This document shows, piece by piece, positions 7,314 to 15,756 of a stretch of DNA of 37,396 bases. Within the stretch, counting starts at the first letter, position 1. Each line of letters opens with the position of its first letter. Origin of the DNA: CAZOKO01 sp964580455 (GTDB taxonomy: Bacteria; Desulfobacterota; WTBG01); contig CAZOKO010000013.1 in NCBI GenBank assembly GCA_964580455.1, positions 1 through 37,396 on the forward strand. The letters run 5' to 3'. The position numbers and the translations under genes are program-made. The notes under the pieces were generated by a model. That model had not been told where the DNA came from, made no database searches, and worked only from the letters and a program-made list of their open reading frames with translations.

Positions 7314-9041
7314 TCAGCACATTCTTGCACGCTTGCTCTTTGCCCATTTGATCAGTGCTTCTGCTGTAAAGTTGTTTAAGACATTATCTGGTTCTAACCA
7401 CCCGCGGCGGGCAACTGTAACACCCAGTTCCATCATCCACAATTGATCCAGATGATGGGCATCGGTGCCAATGGCAAGCATAACCCCTTTCTGTTTAGCC
7501 TTCATACAGTTGATGTCATCGAGGTCCAGTCTTTCAGTGTGTGCATTAATTTCCAGGGCTGTTCCTGTTTTGCCTGCCATCTCTATTACCTGATCGATAT
7601 CCACATCGTAGGGTTCCCGTTCTCCCAGTAAACGGCCGGTAGGATGGGCTATGATATGGAGGTAAGGGTTTTTCATGGCAGTGGTGATTCTTTTGGTAAT
7701 CTGTTCTCTTTTTTGTTTGAAACCGGAATGGATAGCTCCTATTACCAGGTCGAGCTGCTTAAGCAAGGTATCCGGGTAGTCGAGCGTCCCATCGTTTTTG
7801 ATGTCTACTTCAGCACCTGTGATTATTTTTATGCCAGAAAGCTTTTTGTTTATTCTTTTTCCCTCTGCTATTTTTTCTTTTAAACGGGCTTCGGAGAGCC
7901 CTTTGGCAATCTTTAAAGATTGAGAGTGATCAGTTATGGCGACGTATTGATACCCCATCTCTTTTGCTTTTAGTGCGATTTCTTCTAAAGAATGGGAACC
8001 ATCGCTATAGGTAGAATGGATGTGGAGATCCCCCTTGATGTCAGAGTGGTTGAGGAGAGATGGAAGGGCATGGTTGAGAGCAGCTTCTATTTCACCACGG
8101 TCTTCACGGAGCTCAGGGGGTATCCAATCCATGTGCAAGGCGGTGTATATGTCTTCTTCTCTTTTTCCACCGATCTTTTTTTGAGCGGAGTATATTCCAT
8201 ATTCATTAATTTTTAAATGTTCCCTCTTGGCGATCTCCCTTAAACGTATATTATGACTTTTTGAACCGGTAAAATACTGGAGGGCAGCACCAAAGGAATC
8301 TTTGCCCACTACTCTTAGGTCCAGTTGAGTTCCTGTTGCGGTTACAATACTGCCTTTGGTGTCTCCCTGAGCTAAAATATCATTGGCTACAGGGAGATGA
8401 ACGAAAGCATCGATAATCTCCTCCCCCTTTTTACCTGCAGCAAGGATGTCGATGTCACCTATGGTTTCCTTTCCCCTTCTCAGCGAGCCTGCAGATTCTA
8501 TCATAGTGATATCAGTTGATCTTTTTAATAGTTTAACAGCTTCTCTAGCCGTATTAAGAGCTTCACTGAGCGTCATCCTTTCCTTGCTTAGGGTATAGAG
8601 CTCTATACCGCGCAGGATGTTTTCAATCTTCTTTTCACCCATGCCTGGCAGGCAGGTGAGGCTTCCATCTGCGATAGTCTTTCTTAAATCATCCAGGCAG
8701 TTGATCTTAAGTTCTTTGTGCAAAAGAGAAACGGTTTTTGGGCCCAGGCCTGATATTCCTAAGAGGGCGATAAATTCGTCACTTATATCCTTTCTCAGTT
8801 GCTCAAATTTGGTAATTGTGCCGGTCTCAAGGTATTCCACTATTTTTTCCGCTGTACCCTTGCCTATACCGGGTATTTTCTGGAGTTCACCAGATTGTGC
8901 AATCTCTTCAATATCGGTTGTGAGATCACTGAGAATACGGGCAGCCTTCCTGTAGGCATTAATCTTAAAGGGGTTATCATCCCTGGATTCGAGAATGTCA
9001 GCCATTTTTTGAAATAGTGAAGCAATTTCCCTGTTTTTCAC
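7314..9041 (-). CDS. polX: Family X DNA polymerase with PHP phosphoesterase domain
   Basis: Bacterial PolX, a gap-filling repair polymerase that usually also has 3'-5' exonuclease activity from its PHP domain. Order: helix-hairpin-helix/8-kDa region (RKAARILSDL; KIPGIGKGTAEKI), a second HhH (GISGLGPKTV), nucleotidyltransferase palm (GSLRRGKETIGDIDIL, with the D-x-D metal pair), then a PHP domain with DLHIHSTYSDG, IGAIHSGF, IIAHPTGR and GTDAHH metal-binding motifs. At 575 aa it is full length. It starts with GTG at 9041, three bases after the trkH stop, so the two are probably translated from one transcript. No inactivated motif was noticed. Confidence 0.93.
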   Translation of the reverse strand: MKNREIASLFQKMADILESRDDNPFKINAYRKAARILSDLTTDIEEIAQSGELQKIPGIGKGTAEKIVEYLETGTITKFEQLRKDISDEFIALLGISGLGPKTVSLLHKELKINCLDDLRKTIADGSLTCLPGMGEKKIENILRGIELYTLSKERMTLSEALNTAREAVKLLKRSTDITMIESAGSLRRGKETIGDIDILAAGKKGEEIIDAFVHLPVANDILAQGDTKGSIVTATGTQLDLRVVGKDSFGAALQYFTGSKSHNIRLREIAKREHLKINEYGIYSAQKKIGGKREEDIYTALHMDWIPPELREDRGEIEAALNHALPSLLNHSDIKGDLHIHSTYSDGSHSLEEIALKAKEMGYQYVAITDHSQSLKIAKGLSEARLKEKIAEGKRINKKLSGIKIITGAEVDIKNDGTLDYPDTLLKQLDLVIGAIHSGFKQKREQITKRITTAMKNPYLHIIAHPTGRLLGEREPYDVDIDQVIEMAGKTGTALEINAHTERLDLDDINCMKAKQKGVMLAIGTDAHHLDQLWMMELGVTVARRGWLEPDNVLNNFTAEALIKWAKSKRARMC

Positions 9042-9044
9042 AGA

Positions 9045-10490
9045 TTATTTTTTCCAAAACTCGGGGACAAAGAGGACAATCACTGTATAAATTTCCAGCC
9101 TGCCTATAAGCATGCAAAAGGTTAAAATCCATTTTCCCATGGTGGGAATATGATAGTAGTTTTCTGCTGGCCCTACAGCACTCAACCCTGGTCCGACGTT
9201 TCCTATACAGGCTGCTACAGAGCTAATGGCTGTGATGAGGTCTAATCCCAGTAGCGTCATGATAAGGGAACTGATGGCAAAAAGGAAAAAGTAGAGGAAG
9301 AAGAAACCCCATACCCCTTCCATAATCCCTGTGGAGACACTTTTGCCTGCCAGTTTCACAGGTATCACAGCATGGGGATGAATCATGCGATAAAGTTCAC
9401 GGTATCCCTGCTTAAGCAGTAACATTATTCTGAAACATTTGATGCTCCCTCCGGTTGAGCCGGTACAGCCTCCTATAAACATCAGGAGCAGCAGTAGACA
9501 CTGAGAAAAGAATGGCCATTCTCCAAAATCCTTTGAGCTGTAGCCTGTCGTGGTGAGGATAGATGCAACTTGAAAGGAGGCATATCTTAGTGATGATGTT
9601 AAACTGTCGAGGAGATGGAGTCTCAGGTTAATAGTTATAAGAATTGAGGCGATCAGGAATACTGCAAGAAAAAAGTGAAGTTCACTATTTCTCCAGAAGC
9701 TTTTTATATTACCAAGCAAAAGTCGATAGTGAAGAGAAAAATTGACCCCTGCAAGCAGCATAAATACAATAAACACTGTTTCAAAATAGGGACTGTTATA
9801 GTATTCAATGCTGATATTCCTGGTGGAAAATCCGCCGGTGGCAAGAGTGGTGAAGGTATGGCAGAGCGAATCAAAGAGATTCATTCCACCGGCTAAGAGC
9901 AGAACAACTTCTGTTAAGGAGATGAGGAGATAGACTTTCCAGAGTATGCGAGCTGTTTCGGTAATTCGGGGCCTGATCTTATCAGGAGTGGGTCCTGGAA
10001 CCTCCGCTTTATATAGTTCCATTCCCCCTACACCCAACAGAGGTAAGATGGCAATGGAAAAGAGGATAATGCCCATTCCACCCAGCCATTGGATAAAACT
10101 CCTCCAGAAAAGGATACTCTGGGGGAGCTGTTCGATTGACATGCAGATGGTTGCCCCTGTGGTGGTAAATCCTGACATGGTTTCGAAACAGGCATTGGTA
10201 AAAGAGTTGATACTGCCTGAGAAGATAAAGGGGAGAGAGCCAAAAATGGCTATTGTCGACCATCCCAGTGTGACAATGGAAAAACCATCACGATGAGATA
10301 ACTCCTTCTTTTTTGAGGGAAACGCCCAGTAGAGAATAGAACCGGATATGGCAGTTATGATGATGGAGTAAAGAAATGCAGTAATACACCCATCTCTGTA
10401 AATAAAAGATACTATGAGGGGGAAGATCATGGTTAAGGAAAGGGAGAGATAGAGGAATCCAAGGATATTCAAGATGAGGAAAGGCTGCAT
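9045..10490 (-). CDS. trkH: Trk-type potassium uptake channel subunit
   Basis: Membrane subunit of the Trk/Ktr potassium uptake system in the inner membrane. The four pore-loop filter segments are visible in order: GFTTTGATI, LATGGFSTRN, GCTGSTGGSIK and ACIGNVGPGL. It has about ten transmembrane helices over 481 aa, the usual TrkH length. The ATG at 10490 has GAGAGG eight bases upstream. The cytoplasmic regulator trkA is the gene upstream on the same strand, 230 bp away across a repeat-rich spacer; polX follows after 3 bp. Confidence 0.95.
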   Translation of the reverse strand: MQPFLILNILGFLYLSLSLTMIFPLIVSFIYRDGCITAFLYSIIITAISGSILYWAFPSKKKELSHRDGFSIVTLGWSTIAIFGSLPFIFSGSINSFTNACFETMSGFTTTGATICMSIEQLPQSILFWRSFIQWLGGMGIILFSIAILPLLGVGGMELYKAEVPGPTPDKIRPRITETARILWKVYLLISLTEVVLLLAGGMNLFDSLCHTFTTLATGGFSTRNISIEYYNSPYFETVFIVFMLLAGVNFSLHYRLLLGNIKSFWRNSELHFFLAVFLIASILITINLRLHLLDSLTSSLRYASFQVASILTTTGYSSKDFGEWPFFSQCLLLLLMFIGGCTGSTGGSIKCFRIMLLLKQGYRELYRMIHPHAVIPVKLAGKSVSTGIMEGVWGFFFLYFFLFAISSLIMTLLGLDLITAISSVAACIGNVGPGLSAVGPAENYYHIPTMGKWILTFCMLIGRLEIYTVIVLFVPEFWKK

Positions 10491-10566
10491 GAGAAGAACC
10501 TCTCGGGAATTCTACAATTTATTGAAGTTAAGGGTGTTTTTAGTGGTTATTAAACGTACCCCGTTC

Positions 10567-10735
10567 ATGGAGTACTGGAATAATGGAGTATTGGGTATAT
10601 GAAATCCGTTACGGGTTGCGAGTTGAGAAGAAGAATATCGTTAAACGCGTAACCCGCAACCTGTGTCAAACCCATTACTCCACTACTCCATTGTTCGTTT
10701 GAATGTCTTTGACACTGCTTCTACCAGTACTCCAT
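10567..10735. repeat. Octamer and heptamer repeats forming a large imperfect palindrome
   Basis: Left arm: 8-bp words ATGGAGTA, CTGGAATA, ATGGAGTA, TTGGGTAT (10567-10598), then 7-bp words gttacgg, gttgcga, gttgaga (10608-10628). Right arm: inverted heptamers (10644-10664) and inverted octamers TTACTCCA, CTACTCCA (10675-10690). The trkA 3' end (10721-10735) reads on its own strand ATGGAGTACTGG then stop, so the last codons MEYW match the octamer word. The trkA-trkH transcript would carry a long hairpin here. Confidence 0.75.
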
Positions 10736-12085
10736 TTTTACCATCAATGTCTTTTCAACTGAAGGGATGGCGGATGTCAGAGTAAAGATGATGACCCGAT
10801 CCCCGGGTAGAATAATGGTTTCGCCAGTGGGGATAATGATCTCTTTATCTCTTACCACAGCGCCAATTATAGCGCCTCTGGGAAATTTAATATCTCGAAG
10901 GGGTCTGTTGACCAGATCCGAAGTATCCATGGCGATAATTTCTATAGCTTCTGCATTTTCTTTAGTAAATGATGCTACTGAGAGCACTTTTCCCTTGCGG
11001 ATGAATTGGAGGATACGGCTGATGGCTGCAAGGTGGGGGCTTATCACGATATCTACACCGATACTGGACACAAGCGGTGTATAAGAAATATTGTTGATTA
11101 AAGAGATGACCTTCTTAGCTCCCAGCCTTTTGGCCAGAAGAGAAACAAGAATATTGGTCTGCTCATCCTCAGAAACAGCTATGAATACGTCGATATCCTT
11201 AATATTCTCTTCTTCGAGCAGTTCACGGTCAGTTCCATTGCCTCTAAGGACAATAGTTTTTTCTAATTTTTCTGCAATCTCTGAACATCTCTGCTCATCA
11301 TGTTCAATAAGTTTTGTCTTTATGGCTTTTTTCTCCAGTCTTTGAGCAAGCTCAACACCGATTTCTCCACCTCCTAAAATCATTATCCGTTGAACTCTTT
11401 GCTCTTTTTCTTTAAAATAGTTAGTGACAGAGATAATTTTTTTCGATTCGGTAACGGCATAGACTAAATCGTTTTCTTGAATGATATCATCCCCTCGGGG
11501 AATAATCACCTGATCGTCCCTGAATATTGCTGCAATGATAATATCGTGTTTTTCGTTTTCTTTGCTGAGATTCCTTAATCTTTTGCCAATCACGTAACTG
11601 TGGGGATCAACCTTGATGCCTGATATTCTTACTCTGCCTTCAGCAAATTCTACAACATCAGTGGCATCGGGGATTTCTACCAGTCTGGCTATGGCTCTTA
11701 CCATCTCCAGTTCAGGGTTAATGGTCAGGTCTATGTTGAGGTGCTTTTCTCCCAGGATTCCTGAGTTTTGTGCATATTCGGGGTTCCTGATTCTGGCAAT
11801 CTTTATAGGGACTTTAGATTGTGCACTGGCTACCAGACAGGAAATCATGTTTACCTCGTCACTGTTAGTAACGGCGATAAGTATATCAGCATCTTCAATA
11901 CCTGCCTGCTTGAGTATTTCAACACTGCTTCCACTCCCATGGATAGTTTGCACATCGAGGTTATCTATGACGCGCTTGACTTTGCTTTCATCTTTCTCGA
12001 TGACCACTACGTCCATCTTTTCCTGAGATAATCTTGATGCAAGGTGATAACCAACCTCACCTGCACCTACAATAATAAAGTTCAT
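10721..12085 (-). CDS. trkA: Trk potassium uptake regulator (two RCK modules)
   Basis: Peripheral NAD(H)/nucleotide-binding gating subunit of TrkH. Two tandem RCK modules are visible: dinucleotide motifs IVGAGEVGYHLA at the N-terminus and ILGGGEIGVELA near residue 230, each followed by a TrkA_C domain (HSYVIGKRLRNL; LVNRPLRDIKFPRG). At 454 aa it is normal TrkA length. AGGAGGG lies 11 bases before the ATG. It is the first gene of the minus-strand trkA-trkH-polX block and is divergent from the MBL gene. The last residues MEYW are coded by a word that recurs as an octamer repeat in the downstream spacer, which suggests repeat expansion at the 3' end. Confidence 0.95.
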   Translation of the reverse strand: MNFIIVGAGEVGYHLASRLSQEKMDVVVIEKDESKVKRVIDNLDVQTIHGSGSSVEILKQAGIEDADILIAVTNSDEVNMISCLVASAQSKVPIKIARIRNPEYAQNSGILGEKHLNIDLTINPELEMVRAIARLVEIPDATDVVEFAEGRVRISGIKVDPHSYVIGKRLRNLSKENEKHDIIIAAIFRDDQVIIPRGDDIIQENDLVYAVTESKKIISVTNYFKEKEQRVQRIMILGGGEIGVELAQRLEKKAIKTKLIEHDEQRCSEIAEKLEKTIVLRGNGTDRELLEEENIKDIDVFIAVSEDEQTNILVSLLAKRLGAKKVISLINNISYTPLVSSIGVDIVISPHLAAISRILQFIRKGKVLSVASFTKENAEAIEIIAMDTSDLVNRPLRDIKFPRGAIIGAVVRDKEIIIPTGETIILPGDRVIIFTLTSAIPSVEKTLMVKMEYW

Positions 12086-12390
12086 TCTTATTATTTCCCT
12101 CCTTAAAAAGGGTAAGGGTTAGTGTCCAATTGGATAGCAATTTCTAAATTTATATAACAAAAACTATTCGATTTCAATAAAATAGTATTTGTTTATACTG
12201 CCTTGTGATATAAGTGGAACTGCAACTATTTACCACAGAGTTCGCTGAGAATAATATATTTAAGTAAAAGCATAAAACTACCTGCTATACAAGTAAATCT
12301 CTAACGGGGTGAATCTGCGGTGAATACTTGAAACTCGTAACGGGCCTTTGGCCTCCTTGCAATGATGAAGAAATTTGGGGATTTAGTTCT
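12086..12390. other. Divergent spacer between trkA and the MBL gene
   Basis: Holds the trkA ribosome site and AT-rich DNA likely to contain both promoters, but no clear consensus pair. Short dispersed words recur here: accacagagttcgctgag at 12231 and an inverted gttacgagtt word at 12332. No gene is supported. Confidence 0.4.
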
Positions 12391-13146
12391 ATGGAAGTAT
12401 ATATTATCGGGTCTGGTACAGGGGTTCCTTCTCTGAGACGGGGTTCTCCAGGAACTGTCATCAAAGTTGGAAAAAGTACTGTGCTTTTAGACAGTGGATC
12501 TGGAACCTTGCGGCGGTTGCTTAATGTTGGTATTGATTTCAAGGAGATTGATTACCTTCTGTACAGTCATCTTCATCCGGATCATACATCTGATTTTGTA
12601 CCTTTTCTCTTTGCTTCAAAATATGGAAGTGAAAAGATGAGGATAAAGGAGTTATCCATCATAGGACCTGTGGGGATGGCTCAATTTTATCAAAGATTGA
12701 AACTGGCATATGGTAAGTGGATCATTCCTCAAAGCTACAAAATGGACTTAATAGAAATTGCCGGTGAAAAACTTGATTTAGCTGATTTTAATTTACAGGG
12801 ATTTCCTCTGGTGCATAGTGAGCATAGTGTGGGCTTCAGGCTAGAGTGTAAAAAGGGAAAAACAATCGCTTATTCAGGAGACACAGATTATTGTACTAAT
12901 CTAATTGAATTGGCAAGAGGAGTTGATCTTCTAATCCTGGAGTGTTCTTTCCCTGATGACAGGAAAGTGGAAGGACATCTTACGCCCTCATTGGCTGGAC
13001 GTGTGGCACAGGAGGCAGAATGCAAGAGATTATTACTGACCCATTTTTATCCTCCCTGTGACGATCATGATATTGTGGGGATAGTTAAGAAACAATATGC
13101 AGGAGAGGTGATTCTGGCAGAGGATTTGATGGAGGTAGTTGTGTGA
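12391..13146 (+). CDS. MBL-fold metal-dependent hydrolase (RNase Z-like)
   Basis: Metallo-beta-lactamase fold protein of 251 aa. The metal site is intact: HLHPDH (residues 60-65), AYSGDTDYC, and LLTHFYPP near the C-terminus. The N-terminus (MEVYIIGSGTGVPSLRRGSP) is like RNase Z/ElaC and related ribonuclease-type hydrolases. However, the long flexible arm of true RNase Z is not obvious, so the substrate is open. ATG 12391 is chosen because it gives the conserved beta-strand start; in-frame sequence further upstream lies in a spacer repeat. Its stop codon forms part of the first unit of the heptamer array at 13144. Confidence 0.8.
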   Translation: MEVYIIGSGTGVPSLRRGSPGTVIKVGKSTVLLDSGSGTLRRLLNVGIDFKEIDYLLYSHLHPDHTSDFVPFLFASKYGSEKMRIKELSIIGPVGMAQFYQRLKLAYGKWIIPQSYKMDLIEIAGEKLDLADFNLQGFPLVHSEHSVGFRLECKKGKTIAYSGDTDYCTNLIELARGVDLLILECSFPDDRKVEGHLTPSLAGRVAQEAECKRLLLTHFYPPCDDHDIVGIVKKQYAGEVILAEDLMEVVV

Positions 13147-13276
13147 TGCTGGATGCAAGATACATGATGCAGGATACAGGACATATATTCAATTTGTGTT
13201 TTATCCAGTATCAAGTAACCAGTATCTAGGATCGTTTCAATTTATTACGCAACTGATAACTAACTACCGAACCCTA
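13144..13276. repeat. Three heptamer clusters between the MBL and cysteine-rich genes
   Basis: 13144-13178: tgatgct, ggatgca, agataca, tgatgca, ggataca (the first unit contains the MBL stop). 13201-13235, inverted: ttatcca, gtatcaa, gtaacca, gtatcta, ggatcgt. 13249-13276: gcaactg, ataacta, actaccg, aacccta. The first is the AGATGCA/GGATACA family seen near polX; the third resembles the family at 1988. Confidence 0.8.
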
Positions 13277-13300
13277 TGCCTTGGGAGGTGTCTTTTTAAG

Positions 13301-13585
13301 ATGAAGGTATGTTATTCCTGTGGAAAGGAGCTGGATATTGGAGACAGGGTAGGGAGGCATGAAATCTGTCCTCACTGCCATCGTGATCTTAGATGCTGTT
13401 TTAACTGTGTACTATATGACCCGGGTGCCTCCAACCATTGCAGAGAACCTCAGAGCGAAGAAATAAGGGATCGTGATCGAAGTAATTTCTGCGATTTTTT
13501 TGTTTTTGGTGATAAAGAGGCGAATGAAAGTAATGATAAGGCTGGAAAGGCAAAAGAAGAGTGGGAGCGATTGTTTAAAAAATAA
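13301..13585 (+). CDS. Conserved cysteine-rich (zinc-ribbon-like) small protein
   Basis: 94 aa, function unknown. Cysteines come as CYSCG, CPHC, CCFNC, then single Cys at HCREP and NFCDFF, a pattern able to bind one or two zinc ions. The block DPGASNHCREPQSEEIRDRDRSNFCDFF looks like a conserved hypothetical family found in several phyla; I recall it as such but cannot confirm it. The C-terminus is charged and helical. ATG 13301 is supported by GGAGGTG ten bases upstream, and longer in-frame versions would translate repeat DNA. It lies 125 bp before ffh, whose promoter is in that gap. Confidence 0.75.
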   Translation: MKVCYSCGKELDIGDRVGRHEICPHCHRDLRCCFNCVLYDPGASNHCREPQSEEIRDRDRSNFCDFFVFGDKEANESNDKAGKAKEEWERLFKK

Positions 13586-13640
13586 GCATCAATCAGGGAA
13601 GAGGAGGGGAAACCATTGAATTTCCAGTAAAAAATAAAAC

Positions 13641-13669
13641 TTGACAATTATTAGAAAATAAATTTTAAT
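13641..13669 (+). promoter_or_regulatory. Sigma70-type promoter of the ffh operon
   Basis: TTGACA (13641-13646), 17-bp spacer, TTTAAT (13664-13669). Initiation would be near 13676, giving a leader of about 35 nt before the ffh ATG at 13711. Confidence 0.75.
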
Positions 13670-13710
13670 AGGAAGATTATGCAGAATTCACTTTAAAATG
13701 TGGTTAAGTT

Positions 13711-15039
13711 ATGTTTGAAAACCTTACTGAAAAACTGAATCAGACCTTCAAGCGTTTAAAGGGACACGGTAAACTTAGTGAGCAGAATATTCAGGAGGCG
13801 CTTAAGGAAGTTCGTATTACCCTGCTGGAAGCTGATGTAAATTTCAAAGTGGTCAAGGGGTTCATCGAGGGTGTCAGGCAGAAAGCATTAGGTCAGGAGG
13901 TATTAAGAAGCCTTACACCTGCTCAGCAGTTTATTAAAATCGTTAAAGATGAACTCATTTCCTTGATGGGTAATGAGGAAAGCCACCTTAATTTGGCAGG
14001 AAAAAGCCCTCATTCCATTATGGTAGTGGGTTTACAGGGTTCTGGTAAGACAACTACCATAGGCAAATTAGCGCGACTATTACTGGATAAACACTATACT
14101 CCTCTCCTGGTTCCAGCCGATGTTTATCGACCTGCTGCTATTGAACAGCTTAAGATATTGGGGAAGCAGTTAGGGGTGGCAGTTTATGAAACTGACAGTA
14201 AGCAAAACCCGGTTGAGATTTGTAAAGATGCACTTGACCTGGCCAATAGAAAAGGATTTAGTGTTCTGCTTGTAGATACTGCTGGAAGGTGGCATGTTGA
14301 TCAGGAGTTGATGGAAGAACTTAAAAAAATTAACGAGGAGATCAAGCCTAAAGAGATTCTTCTTGTTGCCGATGCAATGACAGGTCAGGAAGCAGTTAAT
14401 GTAGCTACTAAATTTAATGAGGTATTGGATATTGATGGAGTTATTCTCACCAAAATAGATGGTGATGCTCGAGGTGGAGCCGCACTTTCCATCAAAGCAG
14501 TTACTAAAAAGCCAATCAAGTTTGTAGGTATTGGGGAGAAACTGGATGCCCTGGAGGTTTTTTATCCTGAAAGGATGGCATCTCAAATCCTGGGTATGGG
14601 CGATGTCCTTTCCTTAATCGAGAAAGCAGAGGCTGCCATTGATACAGAGGATGCCCGGGCTTTAGAAAAAAAGATAAGAAAGGACGGATTCACTCTTGAG
14701 GATTTTAGAAGTGTATTCCAGCAGATGAAGAGGATGGGACCACTGCAGGATATTTTGGGTATGATTCCCGGATTGAATAATAAGGCTCTTAAATCTGTGC
14801 AGGTTGATGACAAAAAGTTAACGAGAATGGAGGCAATTCTTGATTCCATGACCAGAAAAGAGAGGTTGTACCCATCTATTCTAAATGGTAGCCGTCGCAA
14901 GAGAATTGCGGGAGGAAGTGGTACCAGTGTGCAGGATGTGAATAGACTAATCAAACAGTATATGCAAACCCGTAAATTGTTAAAGAAGTTTGGTAAAGGT
15001 AAAATGGGAGATATGGGCAAATTGTTATTTAACCCCTAG
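13711..15039 (+). CDS. ffh: Signal recognition particle protein Ffh
   Basis: The SRP GTPase that binds signal sequences and 4.5S RNA and hands ribosomes to FtsY at the membrane. Order: N-terminal four-helix bundle, G domain with P-loop GLQGSGKTTTIGKLA, VDTAGR, TKIDGDARGG and a GVGEKLDALEVF-like GIGEKLDALEVF segment, then the M domain from about residue 300. The M domain is methionine-rich (QQMKRMGPLQDILGMIPG) with RNA-binding RRKRIAGGSG. At 442 aa it is full length. It heads the classic ffh-rpsP-khpA-trmD-rplS cluster behind a strong promoter. Confidence 0.97.
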   Translation: MFENLTEKLNQTFKRLKGHGKLSEQNIQEALKEVRITLLEADVNFKVVKGFIEGVRQKALGQEVLRSLTPAQQFIKIVKDELISLMGNEESHLNLAGKSPHSIMVVGLQGSGKTTTIGKLARLLLDKHYTPLLVPADVYRPAAIEQLKILGKQLGVAVYETDSKQNPVEICKDALDLANRKGFSVLLVDTAGRWHVDQELMEELKKINEEIKPKEILLVADAMTGQEAVNVATKFNEVLDIDGVILTKIDGDARGGAALSIKAVTKKPIKFVGIGEKLDALEVFYPERMASQILGMGDVLSLIEKAEAAIDTEDARALEKKIRKDGFTLEDFRSVFQQMKRMGPLQDILGMIPGLNNKALKSVQVDDKKLTRMEAILDSMTRKERLYPSILNGSRRKRIAGGSGTSVQDVNRLIKQYMQTRKLLKKFGKGKMGDMGKLLFNP

Positions 15040-15066
15040 TTAAGGACTTTGTGAGGTGAAAAAGAG

Positions 15067-15330
15067 ATGGCTGTAAAGATTAGATTGGCTCGTTTTGGAA
15101 CTAAAAAGAAACCTTTCTATAGAATAGTAGTAGCTGATTCATCATTTCCCAGAGATGGTCGGTTCATTGAGAGGGTGGGGACGTATGATCCCCGGAAAGA
15201 TCCTCCTGAGATTAATCTTAAGGGTGATAGGATTTTAGAATGGATAAAAAAAGGGGCTCAACCAACTGGGACAGTGGGACAGTTGCTAAAGAAAGGAGGA
15301 GTGTTTTCTAAAGAAAATTTAAAGACTTGA
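15067..15330 (+). CDS. rpsP: 30S ribosomal protein S16
   Basis: 87 aa, the usual S16 size. The family start MAVKIRLARFGTKKKPFYRIVVADS and RFIERVGTYDP are present. GAGGTG lies about 9 bases before the ATG. It is 27 bp after ffh, in conserved operon order. Confidence 0.97.
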   Translation: MAVKIRLARFGTKKKPFYRIVVADSSFPRDGRFIERVGTYDPRKDPPEINLKGDRILEWIKKGAQPTGTVGQLLKKGGVFSKENLKT

Positions 15331-15423
15331 TCAACACCAGAATTATTTTGATGTAATTTTCCCAAGAATGCAGTGGCTGTTCGTCTTGAGAACTTTAACT
15401 TACCTAGAGTGGAGGGCAAGGAG

Positions 15424-15654
15424 ATGAAAGAATTGATCGAATATATTGCTAAATTACTGGTTGATCATCCTGATCAAGTTAGAGTTACTGAAGTGGAGGG
15501 TGAAAGAACGTCAGTTGTTGAGTTGAATGTAGTCAAGGAGGATCTGGGAAAGGTTATTGGTAAGCATGGAAAAACTGCCAGGGCAATGAGAACTATCTTG
15601 AGTGCAGCCGCTACGAAGAACAGGAAGAGAACTATATTGGAAATTATTGAATAA
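15424..15654 (+). CDS. khpA: KH-domain RNA-binding protein KhpA
   Basis: 76-aa single KH-domain protein (YlqC/KhpA family) that binds RNA, often with KhpB. The KH loop GKVIGKHGKTARAMRTIL matches the GxxG core. ATG 15424 is chosen because GGAGGG lies seven bases upstream and the product begins MKELIEYIAKLLVDHP like its relatives; an upstream in-frame GTG at 15373 has no such support. It follows rpsP, as in many genomes. The gene expected next, rimM, is absent. Confidence 0.93.
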   Translation: MKELIEYIAKLLVDHPDQVRVTEVEGERTSVVELNVVKEDLGKVIGKHGKTARAMRTILSAAATKNRKRTILEIIE

Positions 15655-15705
15655 AGTTTATAACTTTAGTTTGCGTTTAGAAAATGTAATAATTCCTATG
15701 TTTTT

Positions 15706-15723
15706 CGCAGCCTAAAGGCTGCG
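15706..15723. repeat. Perfect hairpin CGCAGCC-TAAA-GGCTGCG
   Basis: A 7-bp GC-rich stem with a 4-nt loop lies between khpA and trmD, where rimM normally is. No T run follows, so it is not a standard terminator. It may be a remnant of a dispersed palindromic repeat. Confidence 0.7.
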
Positions 15724-15756
15724 GCTACCACTTAAGATACTGGCAATTTGACTGTG

